From contig NZ_CP108006.1 of the NCBI RefSeq assembly GCF_036127095.1, forward strand, positions 1,612,001 to 1,676,000: DNA of 64,000 nucleotides, read 5' to 3'. The notes under the pieces were generated by a model. The model worked only from the letters and a program-made list of their open reading frames with translations, searched no databases and was not told where the DNA came from. The number at the start of each line of letters is the position of its first letter. The stretch's first letter is position 1. Below, in pieces: positions 7,842-15,088 of this stretch. A program made the position numbers and the translations under genes. The DNA is from Streptomyces sp. NBC_00335 (GTDB taxonomy: Bacteria; Actinomycetota; Actinomycetes; Streptomycetales; Streptomycetaceae).

Positions 7842-9050
7842 ATGGTCACCACACACCCGAAGCACGTCGAAGCCCTCATCATCGGCGGGGGGTACGCCGG
7901 CCTGCTGGCAGCATCTGTGGTCGCCCTGGCCGGCTACGACGTACTCGTTCTCGCGGCCGGCCAACCCGCCACCCACCAGGAGACGGGTTTCGAGCGCGCT
8001 CAGCATGGCGAGGTGCTCCACGTCGGCGGGATGTGGGATGTCAACGATCTGGCCTACGGCTCGGGTGCGATGCTGCAGCGCCGCGGTGCGCGGACGTTCC
8101 CCTTCCCAGCTGGGGACCACCTGTCCCGGACACGCCCACGAGCCTGGGGGACCCGTGAGTTGCTGACGTGCAGCCGCGACCTCTTGACCAGAGTGCTGCG
8201 TGAGGTCGTTGTCGCCAACCCCGCACGTGAGCGGGACACCACGATTCTGGATGGCGCGCAGGCCGTCGGGCTCATCGGCGACGAGTCCGCTGTGCTCGGC
8301 GCGCGCGTGCGGTTCGATGACGGGACCGAGCAGGATGTCACCGCGCAGCTCGTCGTCGACGCGAGCGGCGCCGATGCGTGTACGGCGATCTGGCTGAAGG
8401 ATCTCGGCGTTGCCGCCGTACCGGTCACCACACGTGGCACGGCCGGGTTCTCCGCCAGCCGTCTCTACCAGGTACCGGAGGGGGAGGCGGACGTTCCCCT
8501 CACCGCTGTTGCGGACGGCGCCCGCAGTGCGGTGCTCGTCCCGATCGAGGACGGATTGTGGGCCGTCACCCAGACCGCCCCGGATCGTGAGCAGATAGCC
8601 GACGCGGATGCCTTCGCGGGCGCCGCACTGGCCCTATCGGACCCCAGCGTCGGCCGGCTCATCGCCGGGGCAGAGCCCGCAGGCGACGTGGTCGTCACAC
8701 CCACTTCGGCCCTGCGCTGGCACCGGTACGAGCGAATCCGCGGGCCCCGCGGCATCGTCGTCATCGGGGATGCCCTGGCGACCTTCAGCCAGCTGGACGC
8801 ACGAGGTCCGCTGGCGACCGAGGCCGCCGCCAGAGCCCTGCGCGTGGCACTCGGACGGGGCATCAGCCACCCGGCGGCGTCCCGCAGAGCCCAGCAGGCG
8901 ATCGCCGAGGAGGTCGCGCACCTGTGGGCCGATCCCCAGACGGACCTGATGGGTGGGGGTCGGCCCAGGCCCGTCGGCCCGGGCCTCTCCGCACGCCTCT
9001 CACGCGTACGGGCGGCAGCAGGTCGGGTTCTGAAGCTGCGGGCCCGCTGA
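7842..9050 (+). CDS. FAD-dependent oxidoreductase-like protein (degenerate GD motif)
   Basis: The 402-aa product is taken from ATG 7842; a GTG at 7767 overlapping the previous stop is possible but adds a non-conserved arginine-rich leader. The N-terminal Rossmann fold has EALIIGGGYAGLLAASV (GxGxxG, FAD pyrophosphate binding). The C-terminal FAD signature RGIVVIGDALATFSQLD departs from the usual GD....NPxxGxG: no Asn-Pro and no second glycine loop are present. The fold is that of group A flavin monooxygenases and GGR-type reductases; weakened ribityl binding may mean a non-catalytic or altered enzyme. Context suggests it is an output of the regulatory module. Substrate unknown. Confidence 0.65.
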   Translation: MVTTHPKHVEALIIGGGYAGLLAASVVALAGYDVLVLAAGQPATHQETGFERAQHGEVLHVGGMWDVNDLAYGSGAMLQRRGARTFPFPAGDHLSRTRPRAWGTRELLTCSRDLLTRVLREVVVANPARERDTTILDGAQAVGLIGDESAVLGARVRFDDGTEQDVTAQLVVDASGADACTAIWLKDLGVAAVPVTTRGTAGFSASRLYQVPEGEADVPLTAVADGARSAVLVPIEDGLWAVTQTAPDREQIADADAFAGAALALSDPSVGRLIAGAEPAGDVVVTPTSALRWHRYERIRGPRGIVVIGDALATFSQLDARGPLATEAAARALRVALGRGISHPAASRRAQQAIAEEVAHLWADPQTDLMGGGRPRPVGPGLSARLSRVRAAAGRVLKLRAR

Positions 9051-9064
9051 ACTGAAAACCACGC

Positions 9065-9079
9065 TGCTCAGACTGAGCA
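9065..9079. promoter_or_regulatory. 15-bp inverted repeat upstream of the OYE-like gene
   Basis: TGCTCA-GAC-TGAGCA lies in the 102-base gap between the FAD oxidoreductase and the OYE-like gene. It is too short and lacks a T-run for a good terminator, so an operator is the likelier reading. Confidence 0.4.
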
Positions 9080-9152
9080 CGGACCGAGAACGGCACCGCA
9101 CACGCGGGCCACAGCCGGACCTCACATAACGACATCCAGAGGGGAATCTTCT

Positions 9153-10415
9153 ATGCACCTGTCCACACCTCTTGTACTGCAGAGCGGCGCCCGCATTGCC
9201 AACCGGATAGCCAAGGCCGCCATGGAGGAGAGCCTCGCCCGCCAGCCCGGCCAACTGCCCGGGCCGGAGATCGAGGAGCTCTACGCCAGCTGGGCACGTG
9301 GCGGAAGCGGACTGATCATCACCGGGAACGTGATGATCGACCGACGGGCCCTCACGTCTCCGGGAACGATCGTGCTCGACGCTGAAACCGACCTGGCCCC
9401 CTTCCGTCGCTGGGCCGCGGCCGCCGGCTCGGAGGGCGGCCAGGTGTGGATGCAGATCAACCACCCCGGCCGGCAAGTCAGATCGGACCTGCCCGGTATC
9501 GCATGGGCGCCGTCCGACATCGGCGTCAGCCTCGGGAAGCACACGAGCGTGTTCGCCCGCCCGACCGCGATGACCGAGGCAGATATCCAGGCCACGATCG
9601 GCCGGTTTGCCACCACAGCACGCCTCGCGGAGGAGAGCGGCTTCCACGGCGTCCAGATCCACGCGGCCCACGGATACCTCCTCAGCCAGTACCTCTCCCC
9701 CCTGGTCAACCACCGCACCGACCAGTGGGGAGGCAGCCTGGAGAACAGGTCGCGGATGCTTGTGGAGGTGGTGCGAGCCGTTCGCGCGGCCGTGTCCCCG
9801 GGCTTCACCGTAAGCATCAAGATCAACACTGCCGACTTCCAGCGCGGCGGCTTCGACGTCGACGAGGTGGAACAGGTACTCGCGTCTGTCGCAGACCTCG
9901 GCGTAGACCTGGTGGAACTCTCCGGCGGAAGCATGGAGAGCGCGGCGACCATGGGCCGCACAGCCGATGACAGGAAGCTCGACCGGGAGGCCTACTTCCT
10001 GGAGATCGCCCAGCGGCTCGTCGCATCCGCGCCCATGCCCCTCATGCTGACAGGCGGCATAGGTCGACGCTCCTCCGCGGAGAAGGTCCTGACCAGCGGA
10101 TTCGCAATGGTCGGGCTGGCCACCGCCCTCGCTCTCCACCCCGACCTCCCCGCACGCTGGGCTGAGGGTGACGACATCGAGGTTGCCGCACTGCGCCTCA
10201 ACTGGCGGGACAAGGACATCGCCAGCGCGGGCGTACTAGCCGTCGTGCGGGCGCACATGAGCCGCATCTCCCGCGGCCTGCCGCCTCGCGCCCGGACCTC
10301 TGCGTACCTCGCCCTCATCCGCGACACCCTGCGGAATCGAGGACTGACCCGGAACTACGGACGGTGGCTTTCCCAGAACCCGGCCCCAGAGGTAACCATG
10401 CCGCTCAGCGGCTGA
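9153..10415 (+). CDS. NADH:flavin oxidoreductase / old yellow enzyme family
   Basis: This 420-aa protein starts at ATG 9153 after AGAGGGG. It is a TIM-barrel FMN enzyme: VWMQINHPGRQ at 98-108, FHGVQIHAAHGYLLSQYLSP at 164-183 containing the His170/His173 pair that binds the carbonyl of enone substrates, the NHRTDQWGGSLENR signature at 186-199, and LTGGIG near 295 for the FMN phosphate. Members reduce activated C=C bonds or NAD(P)H-dependent electrophiles. It lacks the extra FAD/FeS domains of 2,4-dienoyl-CoA reductases and is close in length to simple OYEs with a C-terminal extension of about 50 residues. It ends module A, separated from the FAD gene by 102 bases holding an inverted repeat. 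Confidence 0.8.
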   Translation: MHLSTPLVLQSGARIANRIAKAAMEESLARQPGQLPGPEIEELYASWARGGSGLIITGNVMIDRRALTSPGTIVLDAETDLAPFRRWAAAAGSEGGQVWMQINHPGRQVRSDLPGIAWAPSDIGVSLGKHTSVFARPTAMTEADIQATIGRFATTARLAEESGFHGVQIHAAHGYLLSQYLSPLVNHRTDQWGGSLENRSRMLVEVVRAVRAAVSPGFTVSIKINTADFQRGGFDVDEVEQVLASVADLGVDLVELSGGSMESAATMGRTADDRKLDREAYFLEIAQRLVASAPMPLMLTGGIGRRSSAEKVLTSGFAMVGLATALALHPDLPARWAEGDDIEVAALRLNWRDKDIASAGVLAVVRAHMSRISRGLPPRARTSAYLALIRDTLRNRGLTRNYGRWLSQNPAPEVTMPLSG

Positions 10416-10471
10416 CGGGCCCGGAGAGCGCCACAGCCTCTTCGGCGCAGGTGGGGTGGACAAGGTCACCT

Positions 10472-10510
10472 GGGGCCGGGGCCGGGGCCGGGGGCCGGGG
10501 GCCGGGGGCC
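10472..10510. repeat. GGGGCC/GGGGGCC tandem repeat
   Basis: Three GGGGCC units are followed by three GGGGGCC units, giving six runs of four or five G on the + strand. It lies in the gap between the OYE-like gene and the second ImmA/IrrE gene. It could form a G-quadruplex and affect read-through between the two modules. Confidence 0.8.
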
Positions 10511-10529
10511 TTGTCGGCGACCGGCCCGA

Positions 10530-10544
10530 GGTTTCTCCGAAACC
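10530..10544. promoter_or_regulatory. inverted repeat upstream of the second ImmA/IrrE module
   Basis: GGTTTC-TCC-GAAACC is perfectly symmetric and lies about 139 bases before the ImmA/IrrE start, about 30 bases upstream of a TAATCT -10-like hexamer (10573-10578). It is a candidate operator for module B. Confidence 0.45.
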
Positions 10545-10572
10545 CCTGCCGCGATACGGATCCTCCTCAGCC

Positions 10573-10578
10573 TAATCT
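10573..10578 (+). promoter_or_regulatory. -10-like hexamer before ImmA/IrrE copy 2
   Basis: TAATCT fits TANNNT, but no convincing -35 lies 17-18 bases upstream. If real, this would be an activator-dependent promoter using the inverted repeat at 10530-10544. Confidence 0.3.
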
Positions 10579-10682
10579 TGGACGTGCAGCCGAGTCCGAA
10601 GTCAGCGCATGTCCACGCTGGACCCACGGAAGAACACCGATCAACGCCGAACGGCATGGGATGCGCAGGTGAGGAGTCAGGG

Positions 10683-11258
10683 ATGAGAATCGTGAGGAAC
10701 CGCCGGCTGGAGCAAGAGATGGTACGGCTGTGCGATGAGCTGTACGCCGGCCTGGGTGAGCCCGCCCCCCGCGACATCACCGAGCTGATCGACCGAATAG
10801 CCGTGCAACTCACCGCCTACCGCGGCGATCCCGAACGACCTGTGCGCATCGTGCGCCGGGACTTCCCGCAGGGCCTTGGCATCGTTTCGGGGCTCTGGCT
10901 CGACCGGGAGACCGAAGACATCATCGTCGTCGCGAAGAGCACCAGTCCCTTCCACGCTCTGGTCATCCTGGGGCACGAGATCTGGCACATGATCAAAGGC
11001 CACTGCGGTACGTACGTCCTGGGTGCGCAGGTCGCCACTCGTCTGATCGGTGATGACGTCCTGACCCCGGCGGACCTGGACGAAGCCGTACGGCTCGTCG
11101 CCGCGCGGACGCACGCCGCGGGGGGCGACGAAGCCGAGGCCGAGCAGTACGGGCGCATGCTCGGCCGGCGGTTTCGCCACCTGCTCGAAGTCGACTCCAC
11201 CCAGCAGGTGCTCCATGGTCCCGCTGCCCGCATCCAGGCCTCTCTCGGCAACGGCTGA
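10683..11258 (+). CDS. ImmA/IrrE-type metallopeptidase (copy 2)
   Basis: The 191-aa protein is started at ATG 10683 because GGTGAGGAG lies about seven bases upstream; longer frames add an unconserved 35-residue leader. HEIWH at residues 98-102 is the zinc site, after the hydrophobic strand HALVILG. The C-terminal half carries an acidic helix (GGDEAEAEQYG) and ends PAARIQASLGNG, like the GRIQSSMG end of copy 1, so the two are homologous along their length. Its stop overlaps the start of the seven-TM gene (ATGA), indicating translational coupling. No HTH regulator is encoded directly upstream here, so it may share the EspR-like or triple-HTH regulators of module A. Confidence 0.75.
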   Translation: MRIVRNRRLEQEMVRLCDELYAGLGEPAPRDITELIDRIAVQLTAYRGDPERPVRIVRRDFPQGLGIVSGLWLDRETEDIIVVAKSTSPFHALVILGHEIWHMIKGHCGTYVLGAQVATRLIGDDVLTPADLDEAVRLVAARTHAAGGDEAEAEQYGRMLGRRFRHLLEVDSTQQVLHGPAARIQASLGNG

Positions 11259-12430
11259 TGAACGGCTCGGACTACTACATCCCGGCGGCTGCCCTTGGCG
11301 TCGCCTTCCTCTCCAAGCTCCCCGGATTGATCCGACAGTGGAGCAACCCCATGGTCCGGGCCGTCGCGGGACTGCTCCTCATGGCCAGCGCCGGATTCGT
11401 TTTCGCCGCGCCCCCCACGATCACCGTGGTCAACCGATCAGTGGGGCTGCCGAACGTCTCCGCGCCGCTGGTCTACGTCATCCTCAGCGTGTTCAACACG
11501 TGTTGCATCGTGCTCCTCGCGTACTGGCGCGAGGGATTCGGCGTCGAGGTTCAACGCCGCGTGCGGTGGTGGTTCGCCGTATGCGGCGTGGTCGTCGCTC
11601 TGCTCGCCCTGTGCTTCGTCCTGGGTGACGCCCCTGTGGAGAAACTCCGGGACCTCGACACCCATTACGCGTCCACGCCCTGGATCCGCGAAATGATCGT
11701 CATCTACCTCTCCTGGCACATCGTTGTCGGCACGGTCGTACCAGTGATGTGCTGGCGGTGGTCGCGTGTAGTCGACGGGTGGCTACGGGCAGGCCTGTTG
11801 ACCCTCGTGGCCGGCTTCGTCTTCAGCACCGGTTTCGGTCTGGCCAAGGCCGCGGCCGTCGTCGCCCGCTGGACGGGCGGCAACTGGGACTTCCTCAGCA
11901 CGGACGTCGCCCCGCCCCTGGCCAGTGTCGGAGCCGTCCTGACCACCTCCGGCTTCCTGTTGCCCCAGGGCCGCCGCCTGGCCAAGGCCTGGGAAACATG
12001 GCAGACCTACCGGTGGATGGGGCCGTTGTGGCGCAGGCTCCGCCTCCTCATGGGCCTGCCGGTGTCCACCAGCTGGTGGACACCGATCGGATCCCGGCTC
12101 TTCGATCGCGAAACGGACATCTACGATGATCTACTCGCCCTGGCCCCGTACTGCGACCTTGAAATCATGACGGCGTATCACGACAAGGCACTCGACGACG
12201 GAGTCTGCCCCCATGAGGCATGTGCCGCGGCCGCGGCCGTAATGATCGCGTTCGCCATAGAGGCCAAGGAATCCTCTACGGAGAGCGGCGGGGACTGCCC
12301 GGAACAAGGCGCTGCCGCACTCAGCGCTGTGCTCGGCGCCGGCACCAGGGGCATCGCCCGCATCTCTCGCCAGTACGGGGCTCTTCGCCCCCACACCTCG
12401 GCCACCCCGCCAGGAAGACATTCCCCGTGA
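11258..12430 (+). CDS. MAB_1171c-family seven-TM protein (copy 3)
   Basis: This 390-aa membrane protein overlaps the protease gene by one base. Seven hydrophobic segments precede a cytosolic tail from about residue 240. It carries APPTITVVNRSVGLPN, RDLDTHYASTPWIREMI and STDVAPPLASVG, the same landmarks as the copies at 5344 and 6593. It is closer in the N-terminus to copy 1 (MxGSDYYIPA in both). Direct coupling to the ImmA/IrrE peptidase in both modules is the strongest evidence that these two families work as a pair. Confidence 0.75.
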   Translation: MNGSDYYIPAAALGVAFLSKLPGLIRQWSNPMVRAVAGLLLMASAGFVFAAPPTITVVNRSVGLPNVSAPLVYVILSVFNTCCIVLLAYWREGFGVEVQRRVRWWFAVCGVVVALLALCFVLGDAPVEKLRDLDTHYASTPWIREMIVIYLSWHIVVGTVVPVMCWRWSRVVDGWLRAGLLTLVAGFVFSTGFGLAKAAAVVARWTGGNWDFLSTDVAPPLASVGAVLTTSGFLLPQGRRLAKAWETWQTYRWMGPLWRRLRLLMGLPVSTSWWTPIGSRLFDRETDIYDDLLALAPYCDLEIMTAYHDKALDDGVCPHEACAAAAAVMIAFAIEAKESSTESGGDCPEQGAAALSAVLGAGTRGIARISRQYGALRPHTSATPPGRHSP

Positions 12431-12565
12431 ACGGCACCCGTCGCTCCTTGCCGCGCTCAGCCCCGCCTTCCATGCTGTCGGCCTTGTAATAATTTCCCAG
12501 CCTCTGTCGATACTCCCCATCGTCCGAGCCACCCGCGAAGCGGCAGTCCTAGAGAGCAACACACG

Positions 12566-14014
12566 ATGACCCAGCAGCCCAACGGCGCTACCGGCACCAC
12601 CCGCGCCGTCATCCTCGGCGGCAGCCTTGCCGGTACACTCGCGGCCGCCGCACTCGCACCCCATTTCGCGGACATCCTCATCCTCGAACGCGACAAGAAG
12701 CTGCCCAGTACCGCCGCGCCCCGGCCCAGACTTCCCCAGGCCGCCCACGCCCACATGCTGTGGTCGGGTGGCGCGGACGCAATCGAAGCCCTGCTTCCCG
12801 GCACGACCGACCGGTGGCTTTCGGCCGGGGCCCACCGCGTACCGATCCCCAACGGCATGGTCTCCTACTCGGCCGCAGGCTGGTTCCGGCGGTGGACCGA
12901 GACCCACTACCTCATAGGCGCCAGCCGTGACCTCATCGACTGGGGCATACGCACCGCCGCCCTGGCAATCCCCAACGTCAGCGTGCGTACGGGCATGACG
13001 GTCACATCGCTGGTGGGCAACGCGTCGAAGGTGTGCGGTGTACACGTGCGGAACGAGGACGGCGAGGAAAGCGTGATCGACGCCGACCTCGTGATCGACG
13101 CCACCGGTCGTGGCTCCAAGGTCCTGGAGTGGCTCGAGCAGATCGGCACCCCCACGGTGGATGAGACCGTTGTGGACGCCGGGGTACGGTACGCCAGCCG
13201 CCGCTACCGCGCCCCTCAAGGCGCCGAATCCGACTGGCCCGTCATCCACATCCAGGCCGACCCTCGGCAAGGCAAGCCCGGCCAGGTCGTCTCGATCATC
13301 CCCATCGAAGACGGTCAGTGGCACGTCAGTCTCTCCGGCACCCGCGGCGCTGAACCGAGCGCCGACGAGAACCTCTTCGAGGAGTTCGCCAGAGGCGTCC
13401 GCCACCCGCTGGCCGCCGAGTTCCTCGCCCGCGCGGAGCCGATCAGCGACGTCATCGTCTACAGCCGGACCGCCAACCGGCAGCGGCGCTTCGAAAAGGC
13501 CACGATGCCCGCCGGCTTCGTCGTCCTCGGCGACGCCGCCACCAGCCTCAACCCCGTCTACGGCCACGGAATGTCAGCCGCCGCCCTCGGCGCGCTCGCC
13601 CTACGCGAAACCGCGGCGAAAACGCCCGTGACCGCACCCAAGTTCGCCGCCCGGGCCCAGAAGGCGATGGCCCGCCCCGCTGCCGCGGCGTGGCTGCTCG
13701 CCGTCGGCCAGGACCGCTTCTATCCAGGTGCTGTCGGCAAGACGCCCAACCTGGCTGACAAGCTCGCAGCACGCTACGTCCACCGCCTCAGCCACACCGC
13801 CATCGGCAACTTCCTCGTCGTCAAGGCGCTCACGGACGTCATGACGATGCAGAAGCCCGCCTCCGTCCTCGGGACCCCCGACGTCCTGATCGCTGCGGCA
13901 CGCGGCTTGCGCAAACCCCTGCTGGACGGTCCCGCACTCACCACGAGGGAGCAGAACATCCTCGACCGCGAGCCGCTTCGTCGAGCAAAAGAGATCAAGA
14001 CCTCCGACTGTTGA
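12566..14014 (+). CDS. FAD-dependent oxidoreductase / monooxygenase-like
   Basis: The 482-aa protein starts at ATG 12566. The N-terminus has AVILGGSLAGTLAAAAL (FAD GxGxxG variant) followed by LERDKKLP; PRLPQAAHAHMLW near 55-67 is the LPQxxHxH motif seen in a family of actinobacterial FAD oxidoreductases; DLVIDATGRGSK is the second nucleotide-contact motif; and PAGFVVLGDAATSLNPVYGH is the GD...NPxxGxG FAD ribityl motif. All cofactor motifs look intact, unlike the flavoprotein at 7842. A related enzyme lies at 20330-21856. It follows module B with a 135-base gap. Substrate unknown; hydroxylation or halogenation-like chemistry on a hydrophobic molecule is possible for the family. Confidence 0.75.
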   Translation: MTQQPNGATGTTRAVILGGSLAGTLAAAALAPHFADILILERDKKLPSTAAPRPRLPQAAHAHMLWSGGADAIEALLPGTTDRWLSAGAHRVPIPNGMVSYSAAGWFRRWTETHYLIGASRDLIDWGIRTAALAIPNVSVRTGMTVTSLVGNASKVCGVHVRNEDGEESVIDADLVIDATGRGSKVLEWLEQIGTPTVDETVVDAGVRYASRRYRAPQGAESDWPVIHIQADPRQGKPGQVVSIIPIEDGQWHVSLSGTRGAEPSADENLFEEFARGVRHPLAAEFLARAEPISDVIVYSRTANRQRRFEKATMPAGFVVLGDAATSLNPVYGHGMSAAALGALALRETAAKTPVTAPKFAARAQKAMARPAAAAWLLAVGQDRFYPGAVGKTPNLADKLAARYVHRLSHTAIGNFLVVKALTDVMTMQKPASVLGTPDVLIAAARGLRKPLLDGPALTTREQNILDREPLRRAKEIKTSDC

Positions 14015-14019
14015 GCCTC

Positions 14020-14040
14020 CCCCGTCACGGCCGGACGGGG
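14020..14040 (+). terminator. short stem-loop after the FAD oxidoreductase
   Basis: CCCCGTC (14020-14026), a 7-base loop and GACGGGG (14034-14040) begin five bases after the stop codon. It is a GC stem without a T-run, common for Streptomyces terminators. Confidence 0.5.
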
Positions 14041-14210
14041 TGGCCCGCCGACCGGACTTCGCCTCCGGACGAGTCGGCTGCTCGAACGGGGCGAAAGCTC
14101 CGCGCGTGAACTTCGAAAGCCCGCCCATGCCAGGCGCTCCCCCGCACCTTGGGGCTGGCCGTGCCACACCGCCGATCAACTTCGACGGCACGGGATTGCG
14201 GAGGGTAACG

Positions 14211-14248
14211 ACAACGGGTGGCACAGCAGATGCTGTGCCACCCGTTGT
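14211..14248. terminator. perfect 18-bp hairpin terminator
   Basis: ACAACGGGTGGCACAGCA is followed by GA and then its exact complement, ending at 14248. The stem is unusually long and perfect. It insulates the flavoenzyme module from the two small genes downstream. Confidence 0.75.
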
Positions 14249-14318
14249 GGCGACCAGGTCTGTCCTGTCTCCCCCGACGACTACGAACCGGCAGCAGTCC
14301 AACAACCTTGCCCGTAGA

Positions 14319-14347
14319 ACGTCGATGTCCGGCCCCCTGCCTAGCCT
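14319..14347 (+). promoter_or_regulatory. promoter candidate for a leaderless transcript (14354 gene)
   Basis: ACGTCG (14319-14324), 17 bases, and TAGCCT (14342-14347) place the expected transcription start at or within a base of GTG 14354, six bases beyond the -10. No ribosome site precedes the GTG, consistent with leaderless translation. The same layout occurs before the 14696 gene. Confidence 0.5.
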
Positions 14348-14353
14348 GTCCCT

Positions 14354-14590
14354 GTGAAGCACACCGACCGCGACCTGGGCGACTTCCTGTGGCTACTGGC
14401 CGACGGCTTCGGCCCCTGGGAAGCCGCCACCTCGTACGAGCCCGGCTGGGAGGCGCAGCCCAATCCGGAGCTGGCAGCCATCGCCGAAGGATTCGCACCG
14501 CACCAGCGCCGGTCGGCGGCAGCCGTGATCGAGCTGGCGGCCCGGGAGTTCCCCGACTTCGACGACACCATCATGGAGCTCTGCCGCTGA
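14354..14590 (+). CDS. small hypothetical protein
   Basis: This 78-aa acidic protein (MKHTDRDLGDFLWLL...) starts at GTG 14354. Codon bias and the promoter position support it. It is largely helical, with no signal peptide, membrane segment or recognisable domain. Its first residues MKH and the promoter layout resemble those of the next gene, though the rest does not obviously align. I do not recognise it. It may be a leaderless small regulatory or accessory protein. Confidence 0.6.
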   Translation: MKHTDRDLGDFLWLLADGFGPWEAATSYEPGWEAQPNPELAAIAEGFAPHQRRSAAAVIELAAREFPDFDDTIMELCR

Positions 14591-14661
14591 ACCCAGCGCC
14601 GTCCCCTGCACGACCAGCCGGAGTCACGGAAATGACGGAACGCTCAAGTCACTGCGCCCCT

Positions 14662-14689
14662 CTGTCGTGTTCGAGCATCGCTGTAGCCT
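14662..14689 (+). promoter_or_regulatory. promoter candidate for a leaderless transcript (14696 gene)
   Basis: CTGTCG (14662-14667), 16 bases, and TAGCCT (14684-14689) end exactly six bases before ATG 14696. The -10 and its distance to the start codon are identical to those of the preceding gene, which suggests a duplicated promoter unit. Confidence 0.5.
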
Positions 14690-14695
14690 CTGGCC

Positions 14696-15088
14696 ATGAA
14701 GCACGGGGAAGGCGGGGACGCGCTCGTTCTGGAGGCCCGCGCGATGCTGGCCGCCGGGCAGGGCGAGGAGGAGGTCTTCGCCGAACTGGCCGCGCGCACC
14801 GGTGACTGGGACGCCTGCGCGTTGGCCCTATGTCTGGCCCTGGGAGTGCCCCGGCCGGACGCCGAAGCTCGAATCCACGAGGAACGGCCCCTCTTCGACG
14901 AGTTCGAGGCGGGAGAGGAAGACATCGTCGCCATGCTCCTCGCCTGTGGGCACACCAGTGTGGTGGTCAACGGTCCGGCCGGCGCCTCTCTGTCGAGGGG
15001 CGCCGGCCGGGCCGTATTCATGCCGTACCGCTTCATGCCGTACGAACGGCTGGACTCCTCGCTTTGTCCAGCACCTAGCGGACGGTGA
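14696..15088 (+). CDS. hypothetical protein, possibly with a rearranged C-terminus
   Basis: The 130-aa product starts at ATG 14696 (MKHGEGGDALVLEARAM...). Residues 1-85 are helical and acidic with good codon bias, resembling a small all-alpha cytosolic protein. After about residue 90 the sequence becomes low-complexity and the DNA contains a perfect 12-bp hairpin (14975-15010) and a repeated TTCATGCCGTAC. The coding end overlaps the 3' end of the convergent surface protein gene by 14 bases. I suspect the natural C-terminus has been replaced or extended. Function unknown. Confidence 0.55.
   Translation: MKHGEGGDALVLEARAMLAAGQGEEEVFAELAARTGDWDACALALCLALGVPRPDAEARIHEERPLFDEFEAGEEDIVAMLLACGHTSVVVNGPAGASLSRGAGRAVFMPYRFMPYERLDSSLCPAPSGR
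14975..15010. terminator. 12-bp perfect hairpin near a convergent gene pair
   Basis: CCGGCCGGCGCC (14975-14986), a 12-base loop and GGCGCCGGCCGG (14999-15010) form a strong stem between two converging genes. It can act as a terminator for the minus-strand surface gene even though it lies inside the open end of the 14696 frame. Confidence 0.55.

Larger units (their letters stand above)
14015..14353. other. intergenic region with two terminator-like stems
   Basis: No gene is supported. The interval contains the stems at 14020-14040 and 14211-14248 and the promoter of the following small gene. Confidence 0.6.
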
